From: Bacteroidia bacterium
GTDB lineage: Bacteria; Bacteroidota; Bacteroidia; Chitinophagales; Chitinophagaceae
NCBI GenBank assembly: GCA_030429205.1
Contig: JAUICZ010000002.1
Span: 124,001-188,000 of the forward strand
Reading direction: 5' to 3'
DNA length: 64,000 nucleotides
The translations under genes were made by a program, and so were the position numbers. Of the stretch, positions 16,196 through 24,980 are shown piece by piece. Position 1 is the stretch's first letter; every line of letters starts with the position of its first letter. A model generated the notes under the pieces. It saw only the letters and a list, made by a program, of their open reading frames with translations. It was not told the origin of the DNA and did not search any database.

Positions 16196-16987
16196 ATGAA
16201 ACAGTTACTTCTTACGTTATTGACAATAGTAATCACATTGCAGGTATATGCTCAACCCGGACGTAGTCATGTAGAAAATGCGCTACAGGACAAATACATG
16301 AAAAAGTATGGGGAGCCTGGAATGAACAAGTTCAATAAGTTTGCAATGGGCAAAATTGAGGCTGAATATGAATTTCCACAGGTAGTACATATGCACTTTG
16401 TAGAGTATAAAAACGGCAAAAAGAAAGACGAGACAGATGTTGTATTTCATGTAAATACAAAACAGCAAATTTTTGGTTATAGCGGATCTGATGTTAATAA
16501 TGGAGAGGCGGCAACCATCATCATAGATGAAAAAAACGGTACCATGGTTATGCTCAATGAAAAAGACAAAACAGCTTTTGCCATGAATACCAAAAATATG
16601 GGTATGCAAAACATGAGCAAAATGTATCAGAACAAGGTAAATTATTCTGAGGTGTACGAGGATGTTAAATGCAGTAAGTCGACGGGTAATAGAACAATAG
16701 CAAACTTGTCATGTGTGAAATATCATTGTGTTGACGAGGAAGAAGGCACGTCCGCAGATATATGGGTAACAGATAAAAAGCCAATGAGCTTTGAGAAAGC
16801 AGGTAGCATGACACCCTGGACCATGTATCTTAATGGAGTTGGTGGAGTAGAAGGAACTATGATGGCAGGCAAGTTTTACAAGAAAGATAAACTAGATAGC
16901 GAGTTTGAGGTGACTAAACTCGAAACAGATTCAGACTATACGGTTAAAACATCAGAATATAAGCAGATGGATATGTTTGGACGTTAA
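16196..16987 (+). CDS. DUF4412-domain secreted protein
   Basis: Protein of 263 residues with a signal peptide ending QVYAQ (about residue 19). After a short linker comes a DUF4412-like region: beta strands around YEFPQVVHMHFVEYKNGKK, ATIIIDEKNGTMVMLNEKDKTAFAM, a conserved-looking SCVKYHCVDEE..SADIWVTDKKP, then a C-terminal strand. Met-rich patch (MGMQNMSKMYQN). The family is common in Bacteroidota, is predicted periplasmic or surface-exposed, and has no known activity. Its TAA stop shares bases with the stop of cvfB on the other strand (TTAA at 16984-16987). Confidence 0.82.
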   Translation: MKQLLLTLLTIVITLQVYAQPGRSHVENALQDKYMKKYGEPGMNKFNKFAMGKIEAEYEFPQVVHMHFVEYKNGKKKDETDVVFHVNTKQQIFGYSGSDVNNGEAATIIIDEKNGTMVMLNEKDKTAFAMNTKNMGMQNMSKMYQNKVNYSEVYEDVKCSKSTGNRTIANLSCVKYHCVDEEEGTSADIWVTDKKPMSFEKAGSMTPWTMYLNGVGGVEGTMMAGKFYKKDKLDSEFEVTKLETDSDYTVKTSEYKQMDMFGR

Positions 16988-17814
16988 TCAGCTGCTTTTA
17001 TACCTGTTTTTGTGAATGATATTTTACGCTGCTTATATAAGGCACCAATAGCCATTTTAAAAGCTTTCTTACTCATCTTAAAGTAATCGTATATTTCTTC
17101 AGGCGTCGATTTGTCGTGATAAGGTAGGTAGCCGTTATTCTCCTGTAATAGTCGCCATACTTTATCTACCTCCGATTCTATGCGTTGGTAACCCTTTTTA
17201 CCGAGTGATACATTGATCTTATTATCTGCCTGAATTGATTTGACATAACCTGATAGTTGTTGTCCAATGGTCAAGTCTTGGAATAACTCATTACTGTGTA
17301 CTAAACCTTCGTGAACACCATTGATTACTACAGCAAAACCTATATCTGTTTTTCGCCAAACAGTAAGGTCTACTTCTTCACCTTCTTGAACAGTCAGGTT
17401 TTCATTATCCAGATGACGAGAAATGTACTCGCTGGCAGCTACTCGTCCTGTTTGCTCATCTACATAAATGTAAACTAAGTACTTACCACCTACACGTATC
17501 ACAGACCTTTGTTGAGAAAGGGGGAGAAATAAATCTTTCATGATGCCCCATTTCAAAAAAGCACCTTGCTTCGTCTTATCCGCAACTTCCAGTAGTACAA
17601 TATCACCTACTTCACCATATGGTTCCTGAGTAGTGGCAATTAGACGTCCTTCATTGTCATGATATATAAAGGCGTCTATTGTATCGCCTTCTTGTATACC
17701 ATCAGGAATAAACCTTTTAGGCATTAGTATTTCCTCGTCGTTAAACAAAAGGTAAATACCAAAGTCTACTAATTTTATTACTTGTAATGTATGAAAACTA
17801 CCTGCTTGCAACAT
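16984..17814 (-). CDS. cvfB: S1 RNA-binding protein, CvfB family
   Basis: Protein of 276 residues matching CvfB/YitL: two N-terminal S1-like domains (about 1-65 and 66-140), a third true S1 domain (about 145-215, with VEGLVHSNEL-like GVHEGLVHSNELFQDL and QADNKINVSLGKKGY), and a C-terminal winged helix (about 225-275, STPEEIYDYFKMSKKAFKMAIGALYKQRKI). CvfB binds RNA in the cytoplasm; in Staphylococcus aureus it affects virulence gene expression, but its general role is poorly defined. Stands alone, convergent with the DUF4412 gene with a 4-base overlap of stop codons. Confidence 0.9.
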   Translation of the reverse strand: MLQAGSFHTLQVIKLVDFGIYLLFNDEEILMPKRFIPDGIQEGDTIDAFIYHDNEGRLIATTQEPYGEVGDIVLLEVADKTKQGAFLKWGIMKDLFLPLSQQRSVIRVGGKYLVYIYVDEQTGRVAASEYISRHLDNENLTVQEGEEVDLTVWRKTDIGFAVVINGVHEGLVHSNELFQDLTIGQQLSGYVKSIQADNKINVSLGKKGYQRIESEVDKVWRLLQENNGYLPYHDKSTPEEIYDYFKMSKKAFKMAIGALYKQRKISFTKTGIKAAD

Positions 17815-17889
17815 ATATCAATAAAAATGCGAAGCTACATATCTAATTCGACAATATAGCTTCGCATTGTAAGTGTTTTGTATTGACGT

Positions 17890-18756
17890 CTAGTTTAGTT
17901 CGTTTAGCTCAGCTTCCAGCGTATACGAGTTTGTAGCAGGGTTTGTCGTATCGTCAAGCCTTGTTGTATAGTTTATTTTAAGAATATTGTTCTTGGTATC
18001 GGCTTTACCGGTTCCCCATATTTCAAACTCTTTTATTACACCACCACCTAAAGGTCTGCCTTCTATTTTTTGCATAGGGATGGTTGCTGTTCCTGTATAG
18101 CAATCATACTTTATCATAACATGGAAGAAGCTGTTGCTATTAAATGTTCTAAAAGTATTGAAAGGAGACTGGTCGAATACCAGAATCATATTTCTCAGGT
18201 ATATTTCATTGTCCTGGGAGCTTGTAACAATTGAGGCGTTTTGGTCAACAATACTATCAATAGAAGTGTCTCTTGTTTGAAATTGGTTTGTGCGGAGAAT
18301 ATTGAATATTGCGATCTCGCACTCTCTTTTAGTAGGAGTGTCCACCACCAAATCAATTTTATAATCTCTTTTTTTACCCGATTCTGTTGTGCTGGTAATA
18401 GTAATAGGGTACATGCCGGGAGGTGTTATTCTTGATACAGCCCTTAGTGTTGATGAAAAGCTTGTGTATCCTGAGGCTGGCCTGAACTTGACCTCCATAG
18501 TTTGTGGTACTCCTGTTACGGAAAGAGTCACTTTTTCTTCCAAACCACTATTACGCATTACCTGTATGTTGGCATTATTAATACCAAATATAGGAAGATG
18601 AATGTTCGCAATACCTGATATTGTTGTACTGGTATCTACAACTTCCTCTACAACAGTAGCTGTGTCTTTTGGAGGAATAACATCATTTTTTTGTTTTTTA
18701 CAAGAAGTGATAGCAATAGCTCCTATTGCTAATGTTAAGATCGTTTTAGTACGCAT
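17890..18756 (-). CDS. Hypothetical lipoprotein
   Basis: Protein of 288 residues with a lipoprotein signal: hydrophobic LTLAIGAIAITSC with Cys19 as the lipidated residue, followed by KKQKNDVIPP. The rest is beta-rich and lacks membrane segments; residues about 45-140 (NIQVMRNSGLEEKVTLSVTG, PPGMYPITITSTTESGKKRDY) read like an Ig-like or bacterial adhesion-type beta-sandwich, and the C-terminal 150 residues are a second domain of unknown type. No family recognised. Divergent from fdhD across a 165-base gap. Adhesin-like surface lipoprotein is a guess from composition only. Confidence 0.75.
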   Translation of the reverse strand: MRTKTILTLAIGAIAITSCKKQKNDVIPPKDTATVVEEVVDTSTTISGIANIHLPIFGINNANIQVMRNSGLEEKVTLSVTGVPQTMEVKFRPASGYTSFSSTLRAVSRITPPGMYPITITSTTESGKKRDYKIDLVVDTPTKRECEIAIFNILRTNQFQTRDTSIDSIVDQNASIVTSSQDNEIYLRNMILVFDQSPFNTFRTFNSNSFFHVMIKYDCYTGTATIPMQKIEGRPLGGGVIKEFEIWGTGKADTKNNILKINYTTRLDDTTNPATNSYTLEAELNELN

Positions 18757-18907
18757 TTTATTTAATTTTTCGTTTACCTACAAGCTGGCAAATTACGTAT
18801 TTTATCCTATTTTTTTACGTAAGTAATTATTTTCTAATTGTTTATAAATTACGAGTTAATATTTATTGCAGTCATTAGTATAGGGTGCTAAATAGCGTAT
18901 TAACAGC

Positions 18908-18915
18908 TATTTTTG
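18908..18915 (+). promoter_or_regulatory. Candidate -7 box TATTTTTG upstream of fdhD
   Basis: Exact match to TAnnTTTG, ending 6 bases before the fdhD ATG. No clear -33 box. If functional, the mRNA would be leaderless or nearly so. Confidence 0.3.
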
Positions 18916-18921
18916 AAAGCT

Positions 18922-19740
18922 ATGACAGAGCACTTGATAAAACAGCAGAAAATATGGAAAGTGAGAGCAGCAGGTCTGGAGTGTGTGGATGATTTACTTG
19001 CAGTAGAAGAACCACTGGAGATACGTTTGGTTTTTGGTAAACAGCGTAGCAAAACCAACTTAGCCGTTACCATGCGTACACCTGGTAATGATGAAGAGTT
19101 GGCAACTGGTTTCTTGCTGACAGAGGGTATTGTTACTACAAATGATGAAGTAGTAGCTTTTGAGCAAGTTGATGATAATGCGGTACAATTAACACTGCAT
19201 CCTGATGTGCAAATAGCTGATAAGAAACTACAGCGTAACTTTTATACTACCTCTAGTTGCGGTGTTTGCGGTAAAGCCAGTATCGATGCGATAAAAATAG
19301 AATGTAATATATATGATAAGGTAAAGCCTTTTTCTATTTCAGCAGATATCATTAAATCATTACCAGACGTAGTAAGAAAACACCAATCCGCATTTGATGC
19401 GACTGGAGGAATACATGCTGCTGCATTATTTGACATGAATGGCAAAATGCAGCTTTTACGAGAGGATGTTGGTCGTCATAATGCGATGGATAAACTAATA
19501 GGAGCTGCAATGAAAGGAGATCTGTTGCCAATGGATAGATATATTGTATTATTAAGCGGCAGGGCGAGTTTTGAACTGCTGCAAAAAGCAACCATGTGCG
19601 GTGTTAAAGTTGTATGTGCAGTTGGCGCTCCATCTAGCTTAGCCGTTGAAACAGCTGAAGAGTTTGGTATAACACTGGTGGGCTTTTTAAAGAGTGATAA
19701 ATTCAACATCTATACCTATACAGAAAGGATTATCAATTAA
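18922..19740 (+). CDS. fdhD: Formate dehydrogenase accessory sulfurtransferase FdhD
   Basis: FdhD takes sulfur from a cysteine desulfurase and adds the sulfido ligand to the molybdenum or tungsten of formate dehydrogenase, without which the enzyme is inactive. Start is the ATG at 18922 (MTEHLIKQQ); an in-frame TTG nine bases upstream is less likely. 272 residues, usual length. Visible motifs: PLEIRLVFGK, MRTPGNDEELATGFLLTEGI (51-70), the redox/sulfur-carrying SSCGVCGKAS with Cys113 and Cys116, and REDVGRHNAMDKLIG near the cofactor site. First gene of the formate dehydrogenase locus that follows. Confidence 0.96.
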   Translation: MTEHLIKQQKIWKVRAAGLECVDDLLAVEEPLEIRLVFGKQRSKTNLAVTMRTPGNDEELATGFLLTEGIVTTNDEVVAFEQVDDNAVQLTLHPDVQIADKKLQRNFYTTSSCGVCGKASIDAIKIECNIYDKVKPFSISADIIKSLPDVVRKHQSAFDATGGIHAAALFDMNGKMQLLREDVGRHNAMDKLIGAAMKGDLLPMDRYIVLLSGRASFELLQKATMCGVKVVCAVGAPSSLAVETAEEFGITLVGFLKSDKFNIYTYTERIIN

Positions 19741-19774
19741 TTATATTTACGAAGTTATTCTACAATACAGATTT

Positions 19775-20149
19775 ATGAAAATACGAATCAGGGGTAATTC
19801 AGTGAGGTTGAGGCTCACAAAATCAGAGGTTGATAAGTTTGCTCAAGAGGGAATAATAGAAGAGTTCACTCACTTCGGCCCTTCGAAGCTTACTTATGCA
19901 CTCAAAAAAGTATCGAATGAGAAAATGTCTGCAACTTATTTGAATGATACAATTACAATGATGATACCCGATACCCAGGCAAACATATGGTGTACAACAG
20001 AAAGGATAGGTTTTGATGGATTAATGGACTTAGGAGATGGTAATGAATTATACCTATTGTTAGAAAAAGATTATAAGTGTTTGGACAATACAGATGAAGA
20101 CCAATCTGATAATTACGAGAACCCTTTTGCCGCACAACTGAATAAATAA
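19775..20149 (+). CDS. DUF7009-family protein in the formate dehydrogenase locus
   Basis: Protein of 124 residues, starting at the ATG at 19775 (MKIRIRGNSVRLRLTKSEVDKF); the open frame extends further upstream into fdhD but without a sensible start. No signal peptide. It begins with the conserved MKIRIRGNS-RLRL, continues with YALKKVSNEKMSATYLNDTITMMIP, and ends with a short acidic tail. I recognise this as DUF7009, a small Bacteroidota family; its function is unknown. It sits between fdhD and the formate dehydrogenase subunits (34 bases after fdhD), so a role in assembly, cofactor handling or regulation of this enzyme is a reasonable inference. Confidence 0.78.
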   Translation: MKIRIRGNSVRLRLTKSEVDKFAQEGIIEEFTHFGPSKLTYALKKVSNEKMSATYLNDTITMMIPDTQANIWCTTERIGFDGLMDLGDGNELYLLLEKDYKCLDNTDEDQSDNYENPFAAQLNK

Positions 20150-20245
20150 TTCTGATTTTACTCATACAGGAAAATTAAGTACATTTAATACCAAACATTT
20201 AGAAAAATAAATTTAGCTTAAATGCCTTATACATAGCATTTACAA

Positions 20246-20253
20246 TAGATTTG
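20246..20253 (+). promoter_or_regulatory. Candidate -7 box TAGATTTG before the formate dehydrogenase subunits
   Basis: Exact TAnnTTTG, ending 4 bases before the ATG at 20258. No TTTG at the usual -33 distance. A transcript from here would have essentially no leader. Confidence 0.28.
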
Positions 20254-20257
20254 AATC

Positions 20258-21907
20258 ATGTCAAAAAACCTAGGAGAATTATCAGGCAGGAAAGGATTAC
20301 AGGATAACCTCTTTGAAGAGCTGGGTATTGCAGCTCGTGAGTCAGGTACAGTTCCGACTGAAGACATAGAAAAGCTGGCTGAAAAGTTTTTAATGGGCGA
20401 AGCAAACGTATACGGTACCGCTACCTTTTATGATTTTTTGCGCCCGGAACATAAAGGAAAGAAAGTTTATGTGTGTAACGGAAGCTCTTGTATGACAGCC
20501 AGCACACAAGAAGTATTAAAACAAAAGTTATCTGAGCATTATAAACCCGAAGAAATAGGGGAGATGTGTTGTCTTGGTCGTTGCCATGAGAATAGCGCAT
20601 TCAATGTAAACGGATTAAACTATTCTGGTGATGCTATAGATAGTATAGGCAGCTTGAAGGAAGGAGATAAAGGCACTATAGACAAGTATAATGTAGCTGC
20701 TCATGGTACACCAATATTAACTAACGCTTTCCCGGGGATAGATGAATATTACAAGATACTAAGTACGGCACTTAATATGTCTGCAGAAGAGCTGCTTCTG
20801 GAGTTAAAAGAGTCTGGTTTGCGTGGTCGTGGTGGTGCAGGTTTTCCAATTTCTTTCAAACTAGATTCTTGCAGAAATACGGAAGGGGATACTAAGTTTA
20901 TTGTGTGTAATGCAGACGAAGGAGATCCGGGTGCATACAGTGACAGGTATTTGTTAGAAAAGCAACCGCACTCTGTATTGCTGGGTATGATGATTGCCGG
21001 ATACATTACAGGTGCAAAAACAGGTGTGCTATACATTCGTGGAGAGTATCCAGAATCTGTAGAAATAGTAGAACAGGCACTTGCCGATTTAAGATCAAAA
21101 AACCTTCTAGGCGAAAATATTCTTGGGACAAACTTCTCTTACGATTTTAAAGTAATCAAAGCACAAGGTGCATACATTTGTGGAGAAGAGACAGCTTTGC
21201 TTTCTTCTATAGAAGGGCAACGTCCTGAAGTGCGTGTGCGTCCGCCGTATCCTACACATGAAGGTTTGTTTAATAAGCCAACCGTGGTGAATAATGTAGA
21301 AACGCTGGCTTGTATACCGTGGATTGTTCAAAATGGTGGTAATAAGTTTGCATCAATTGGTGTCGGTAAATCTACAGGTACAAAGCTGGTGTCGCTGGAT
21401 GGGTTCTTTAATAAGCCGGGTATTTACGAGGTGGATATGGGTGCTCCTCTATCTGTAGTTGTAGAACAGCTTGGCGGCGGTTTTAAAGAAGAGATAAAGG
21501 CAATGCATATAGGTGGCCCATTGGGTGGCTTAGTTCCTGTTGAGAAAATAAAAGATCTGAATATTAGTTTTGAATCTTTCTCAGAAAATGGCTTTTTGCT
21601 TGGTCATGCGTCAGTTGTATGTATACCGAAGGACTTCCCGATCATTCAGTATTTAGAACATCTTTTCCAGTTTACAGCACACGAAAGCTGCGGTAAATGT
21701 TTCCCTTGTCGCCTGGGTTCTACCCGTGGTTATGAGATGATAGACAAGGCCAGAACTAGCGATTATAAGATGGACAGAAAACTATTTACAGATCTTATCA
21801 ATACGATGGAGGTCGGTTCTCTTTGCGCATTAGGTGGAGGTTTACCTTTACCAATACGTAACTCATTAAAATATTTTGATAACGAATTAGCACAATACTT
21901 CTCATAA
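20258..21907 (+). CDS. NAD-dependent formate dehydrogenase beta subunit (NuoE-NuoF-type fusion)
   Basis: Diaphorase subunit of 549 residues that passes electrons from the alpha subunit to NAD+. Residues about 10-150 are a NuoE-like thioredoxin-fold domain with 2Fe-2S ligands in VCNGSSC and CCLGRC. Residues about 160-549 are NuoF-like: the FMN-binding GLRGRGGAGFP, NADEGDPGAYSDR for NADH, YIRGEYPES, GAYICGEETALL, and the 4Fe-4S ligands in ESCGKCFPCRLG and GSLCALGG. The usual extra C-terminal ferredoxin domains are absent; they are found in the alpha subunit instead. Separated by 11 bases from the alpha-subunit gene. Confidence 0.95.
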   Translation: MSKNLGELSGRKGLQDNLFEELGIAARESGTVPTEDIEKLAEKFLMGEANVYGTATFYDFLRPEHKGKKVYVCNGSSCMTASTQEVLKQKLSEHYKPEEIGEMCCLGRCHENSAFNVNGLNYSGDAIDSIGSLKEGDKGTIDKYNVAAHGTPILTNAFPGIDEYYKILSTALNMSAEELLLELKESGLRGRGGAGFPISFKLDSCRNTEGDTKFIVCNADEGDPGAYSDRYLLEKQPHSVLLGMMIAGYITGAKTGVLYIRGEYPESVEIVEQALADLRSKNLLGENILGTNFSYDFKVIKAQGAYICGEETALLSSIEGQRPEVRVRPPYPTHEGLFNKPTVVNNVETLACIPWIVQNGGNKFASIGVGKSTGTKLVSLDGFFNKPGIYEVDMGAPLSVVVEQLGGGFKEEIKAMHIGGPLGGLVPVEKIKDLNISFESFSENGFLLGHASVVCIPKDFPIIQYLEHLFQFTAHESCGKCFPCRLGSTRGYEMIDKARTSDYKMDRKLFTDLINTMEVGSLCALGGGLPLPIRNSLKYFDNELAQYFS

Positions 21908-21918
21908 AACAAACTGTT

Positions 21919-24717
21919 ATGAGTAAACAATATTACGTAAAGCCTTCGCAGGGAGGCATACAAAGTACAGATAAGGTAGCTGCAAAAGTTGCCTATGTAG
22001 ACGGTGTGCCTTACGAATTGAATAAAGGCGAAACAATACTTGCTTTTTTAAAAAGAAACTTTGGAGAGGATTATGTACCTACTCTATGTGATGCGCCTAA
22101 CTTAAAACCATTTGGTGCGTGTCGTGTATGTAGTGTAGATGTTGCTCTTACTGCTAATGGTAGCACAAAAGCAGTAGCATCATGTCATACTCCCGTATCT
22201 CCGGATATGCATATATTTCCGCATACCCAAAACATACAAGATCTTCGTAAAAATATTGTTGAACTTGTATTGACAGATCATCCATTAGACTGTCTTACTT
22301 GCGAGGTAAATAATAACTGTGAATTACAAACAGTAGCAGCTCAGGTTGGTGTTCGTGATGTACGTTATCCGGAAGGGAAAAATCATCTGGATCGCCAGAA
22401 AGACTTAAGCCACCCGTACATGAAGACAGATATGTCTAAGTGTATTAACTGTTCTCGTTGTGTGCGAGCGTGCGACGAAGTACAAGGGCAGTTTGTATTG
22501 AGTATGGCCGGAAGAGGTTTTGATGCTCATATTGTAAAAGGGCAGGAAGTGCCATTCTTCGAGTCTGATTGTGTGAGTTGTGGTGCATGTGCTCAGGCTT
22601 GTCCTACCTCTGCAATATCTGATGTATATGAGTCTAAGTCTACAGCGTATGATGAGAAAGTACGTACCGTATGTACTTACTGTGGGGTAGGTTGTAATCT
22701 TGATGTAGCAATTAAGGGAGGACAGGTAAAATCTATACAGGCACCTTTTGATGCGGATACAAACGCCGGACATACTTGCCTGAAAGGACGTTATGCTTTC
22801 GCTTTTTATAATCACCCTGACCGCCTTAAAACACCTCTTATTAAAAAGAACGGAGAGTTTGTAGAGGCAACATGGGATGAAGCATACGACTTTATCACAG
22901 ATAAATTAAAAGACATTAAATCGAAATATGGTGGTGATGCTGTTGCAGGCATCTCATCTGCACGTGGTACAAACGAAGAGAACTACTTAATGCAAAAGTT
23001 CATTCGTGCTGTAATGGGAACCAATAATATTGATTGTTGTGCACGTGTTTGTCATTCGCCTACGGCAGTGGGTATGCAGCGTACTTTTGGTACAGGTGCT
23101 GCTACCAACTCTATAATGGATCTGGATTATACAGAGTGTATCATGGTAATAGGTGCCAACCCAACATCGGGGCACCCTGTAACAGGTGCTAAGTTGAAGC
23201 AATTTGAAATTAGCGGTAAGCCTAGTATTGTAATCGATCCTCGTAGAACAGAGTTGGCAAAATATGCTACCTACCATTTGCAGCTACGCCCTGGAACAAA
23301 CGTGGCTATGCTCAATATGTTATTGTACTACATCATTAGCGAAGGATTGGAAGCCAAAGATTTTATTGATGCACGTACAGAAGGGTATGATGAGTTCAAA
23401 GAGAATATCCTGAAGTTGGATATGGATGAACTATCGAAGATAACAGGTGTAGATAAAGATCTGGCACGTAAAGCAGCTATTGCATATGCCTCAGCACCTG
23501 CAGCTATGTCTTTCCATGGCTTAGGAGTTACAGAGCATTCTCAAGGTACATTTACAGTGATGCAGATAGCTGACTTAGCTATGATAACCGGTAATATTGG
23601 TCGTCGTGGAGTAGGTGTTAATCCGCTGCGTGGACAGAATAATGTACAAGGGGCAGCAGATATGGGAGCTCAGCCATATCAGGGTGCAGGTTATATGGCA
23701 GTAAACGATCCTCAATCACACGAACGATATGAGCAGTTTTATAATGCTAAATTGCCTGATTACGAAGGCTTGAAAATACCAGAGATGTTTGACTCTGCTA
23801 TAGACGGCAGTTTGAAGGCAATGTGGGTAATAGGTGAAGACATTGCTCAAACAGATCCCAACACACAACACGTGGTGAAGGCGTTAAACAGCCTTGATTT
23901 ATTGGTAGTGCAGGAATTATTTATGACAGAAACTGCTAAGTTGGCTACTGTTGTATTACCGGCAGCATCATTCTTAGAGAAGAGTGGTACGTTTACCAAT
24001 GGTGAGCGCAGGGTACAAAGAGTACAACAGGTGGTAGAGCAACTGCCGGGTGTTAAATCTGATGGACAAATCATGGTAGACATGATGAACCGTATGGGAT
24101 ATGAGCAACCTGAAGTGTACAATCCTGAATGGGTGCTGGAAGAAATATCACAGATCGTTCCATTCTTTGAAGGTATTAAGTGGAACGAACTGGGCGTAAA
24201 CGGTAAGCAATGGCCGGTAGCTAAAGATGGTAAAGGCACAGACATGCTGCATACCGAAACATTTAAACGCGGTTTAGGTCAGTTCGTATTCAGCGATTGG
24301 AGAGAGTCAGAAGAGATTGTACAACACAGTAAAGAGTATCCGTATATTATTACTACAAACCGTGAGTTGGAGCATTACAATTGTGGTGCAATGACACGCC
24401 GTACCTTCAATGCAGAAATATTGAAAGATGATGTACTGATGATATGTGCTGAAGATGCTGCAAAGCATAACATCAGCGATGGAGATATGGTATGTGTAGA
24501 ATCTCCTCGCGGCAAAGTGGATATCAAAGCCAGAATTACTGACGAAGTAAAACCGGGTGTTTTAAGTAGTACATTCCACTTTCCTGAGATAATGCTGAAT
24601 AATATCACTTCAGGTGTTTCTGACTCAGAAACGATGTGCCCTGAATACAAAGTGGTAGCTGTTAACATCAGAAAGAGTAAGGGGAAGTACAAACATAAAC
24701 CTGCTACGAAAATATAA
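21919..24717 (+). CDS. fdhA: Formate dehydrogenase alpha subunit (Mo/W-bis-MGD, NuoG-type N-terminus)
   Basis: Oxidises formate to CO2 in the cytoplasm. In order: a 2Fe-2S domain (Cys57, 68, 71, 89), a His-Cys3 4Fe-4S site (DHPLDCLTCEVNNNCE, 120-135), two ferredoxin 4Fe-4S motifs (KCINCSRCVRAC, 174-185; DCVSCGACAQACP, 217-229), then the molybdopterin domain with its own 4Fe-4S (CTYCGVGC, 252-259, and Cys287). The metal ligand is Cys378 followed by His379 in CARVCHSPT, aligned with Sec140-His141 of E. coli FdhF, so this is a cysteine, not selenocysteine, enzyme. The C-terminal dinucleotide-binding domain is complete (about 810-932). 932 residues. Cytosolic: no Tat signal. A strong terminator follows. 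Confidence 0.96.
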   Translation: MSKQYYVKPSQGGIQSTDKVAAKVAYVDGVPYELNKGETILAFLKRNFGEDYVPTLCDAPNLKPFGACRVCSVDVALTANGSTKAVASCHTPVSPDMHIFPHTQNIQDLRKNIVELVLTDHPLDCLTCEVNNNCELQTVAAQVGVRDVRYPEGKNHLDRQKDLSHPYMKTDMSKCINCSRCVRACDEVQGQFVLSMAGRGFDAHIVKGQEVPFFESDCVSCGACAQACPTSAISDVYESKSTAYDEKVRTVCTYCGVGCNLDVAIKGGQVKSIQAPFDADTNAGHTCLKGRYAFAFYNHPDRLKTPLIKKNGEFVEATWDEAYDFITDKLKDIKSKYGGDAVAGISSARGTNEENYLMQKFIRAVMGTNNIDCCARVCHSPTAVGMQRTFGTGAATNSIMDLDYTECIMVIGANPTSGHPVTGAKLKQFEISGKPSIVIDPRRTELAKYATYHLQLRPGTNVAMLNMLLYYIISEGLEAKDFIDARTEGYDEFKENILKLDMDELSKITGVDKDLARKAAIAYASAPAAMSFHGLGVTEHSQGTFTVMQIADLAMITGNIGRRGVGVNPLRGQNNVQGAADMGAQPYQGAGYMAVNDPQSHERYEQFYNAKLPDYEGLKIPEMFDSAIDGSLKAMWVIGEDIAQTDPNTQHVVKALNSLDLLVVQELFMTETAKLATVVLPAASFLEKSGTFTNGERRVQRVQQVVEQLPGVKSDGQIMVDMMNRMGYEQPEVYNPEWVLEEISQIVPFFEGIKWNELGVNGKQWPVAKDGKGTDMLHTETFKRGLGQFVFSDWRESEEIVQHSKEYPYIITTNRELEHYNCGAMTRRTFNAEILKDDVLMICAEDAAKHNISDGDMVCVESPRGKVDIKARITDEVKPGVLSSTFHFPEIMLNNITSGVSDSETMCPEYKVVAVNIRKSKGKYKHKPATKI

Positions 24718-24726
24718 CTGTAATAT

Positions 24727-24760
24727 AAAAAAGGTTAGCGCTCATTGCTAACCTTTTTTA
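24727..24760 (+). terminator. Rho-independent terminator of the formate dehydrogenase operon
   Basis: Perfect stem GGTTAGC (24733-24739) / GCTAACC (24747-24753) with a 7-base loop, A-run before and T6 after. Also symmetrical enough to work on the other strand. Confidence 0.9.
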
Positions 24761-24807
24761 TAATGCATACTAAAATAGATTTTGTTACAGTACCTTATCT
24801 TTACTTA

Positions 24808-24975
24808 ATGAAACCTACAATATTTACCCTTGCTATATTACTTGTCGTAAACAGCTTGTTTGCACAATCGAAAGTGTATTTTGACAAGCGAGAATACCCA
24901 TTAAATAATAAGAAAGGGGCTGAGTATTACAGAATAGTATATTATACTTTACCACTCACTTTTAAACTACAATAA
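24808..24975 (+). CDS. TonB-C-family remnant: signal peptide joined to the C-terminal tail
   Basis: Open frame of 55 residues with signal peptide MKPTIFTLAILLVVNSLFAQ, then about 23 residues, then IVYYTLPLTFKLQ. The tail matches the end of the next two proteins (KVYYTLPLSFKLK, KVYFTLPVSFKLK), and the gene is 5 bases upstream of them with the same spacing. The whole TonB-C domain between signal and tail is missing. I read it as a paralogue with a large internal deletion, or a very short expressed relic. The open frame extends further upstream, but the ATG at 24808 gives the signal peptide. Confidence 0.55.
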   Translation: MKPTIFTLAILLVVNSLFAQSKVYFDKREYPLNNKKGAEYYRIVYYTLPLTFKLQ

Positions 24976-24980
24976 CTACG

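Noticed and set aside
18913-18921. TTG at 18913 as start of fdhD
   Set aside because: An ATG at 18922 gives the usual FdhD N-terminus; the TTG also overlaps the candidate promoter box.
23000-23100. Selenocysteine (UGA) at the formate dehydrogenase active site
   Set aside because: The codon at the metal-ligand position is Cys (in CARVCHSPT), and the frame is open without a UGA.
24745-24807. Upstream extension of the TonB relic to 24745
   Set aside because: This stretch overlaps the terminator and gives no signal peptide; the ATG at 24808 does.
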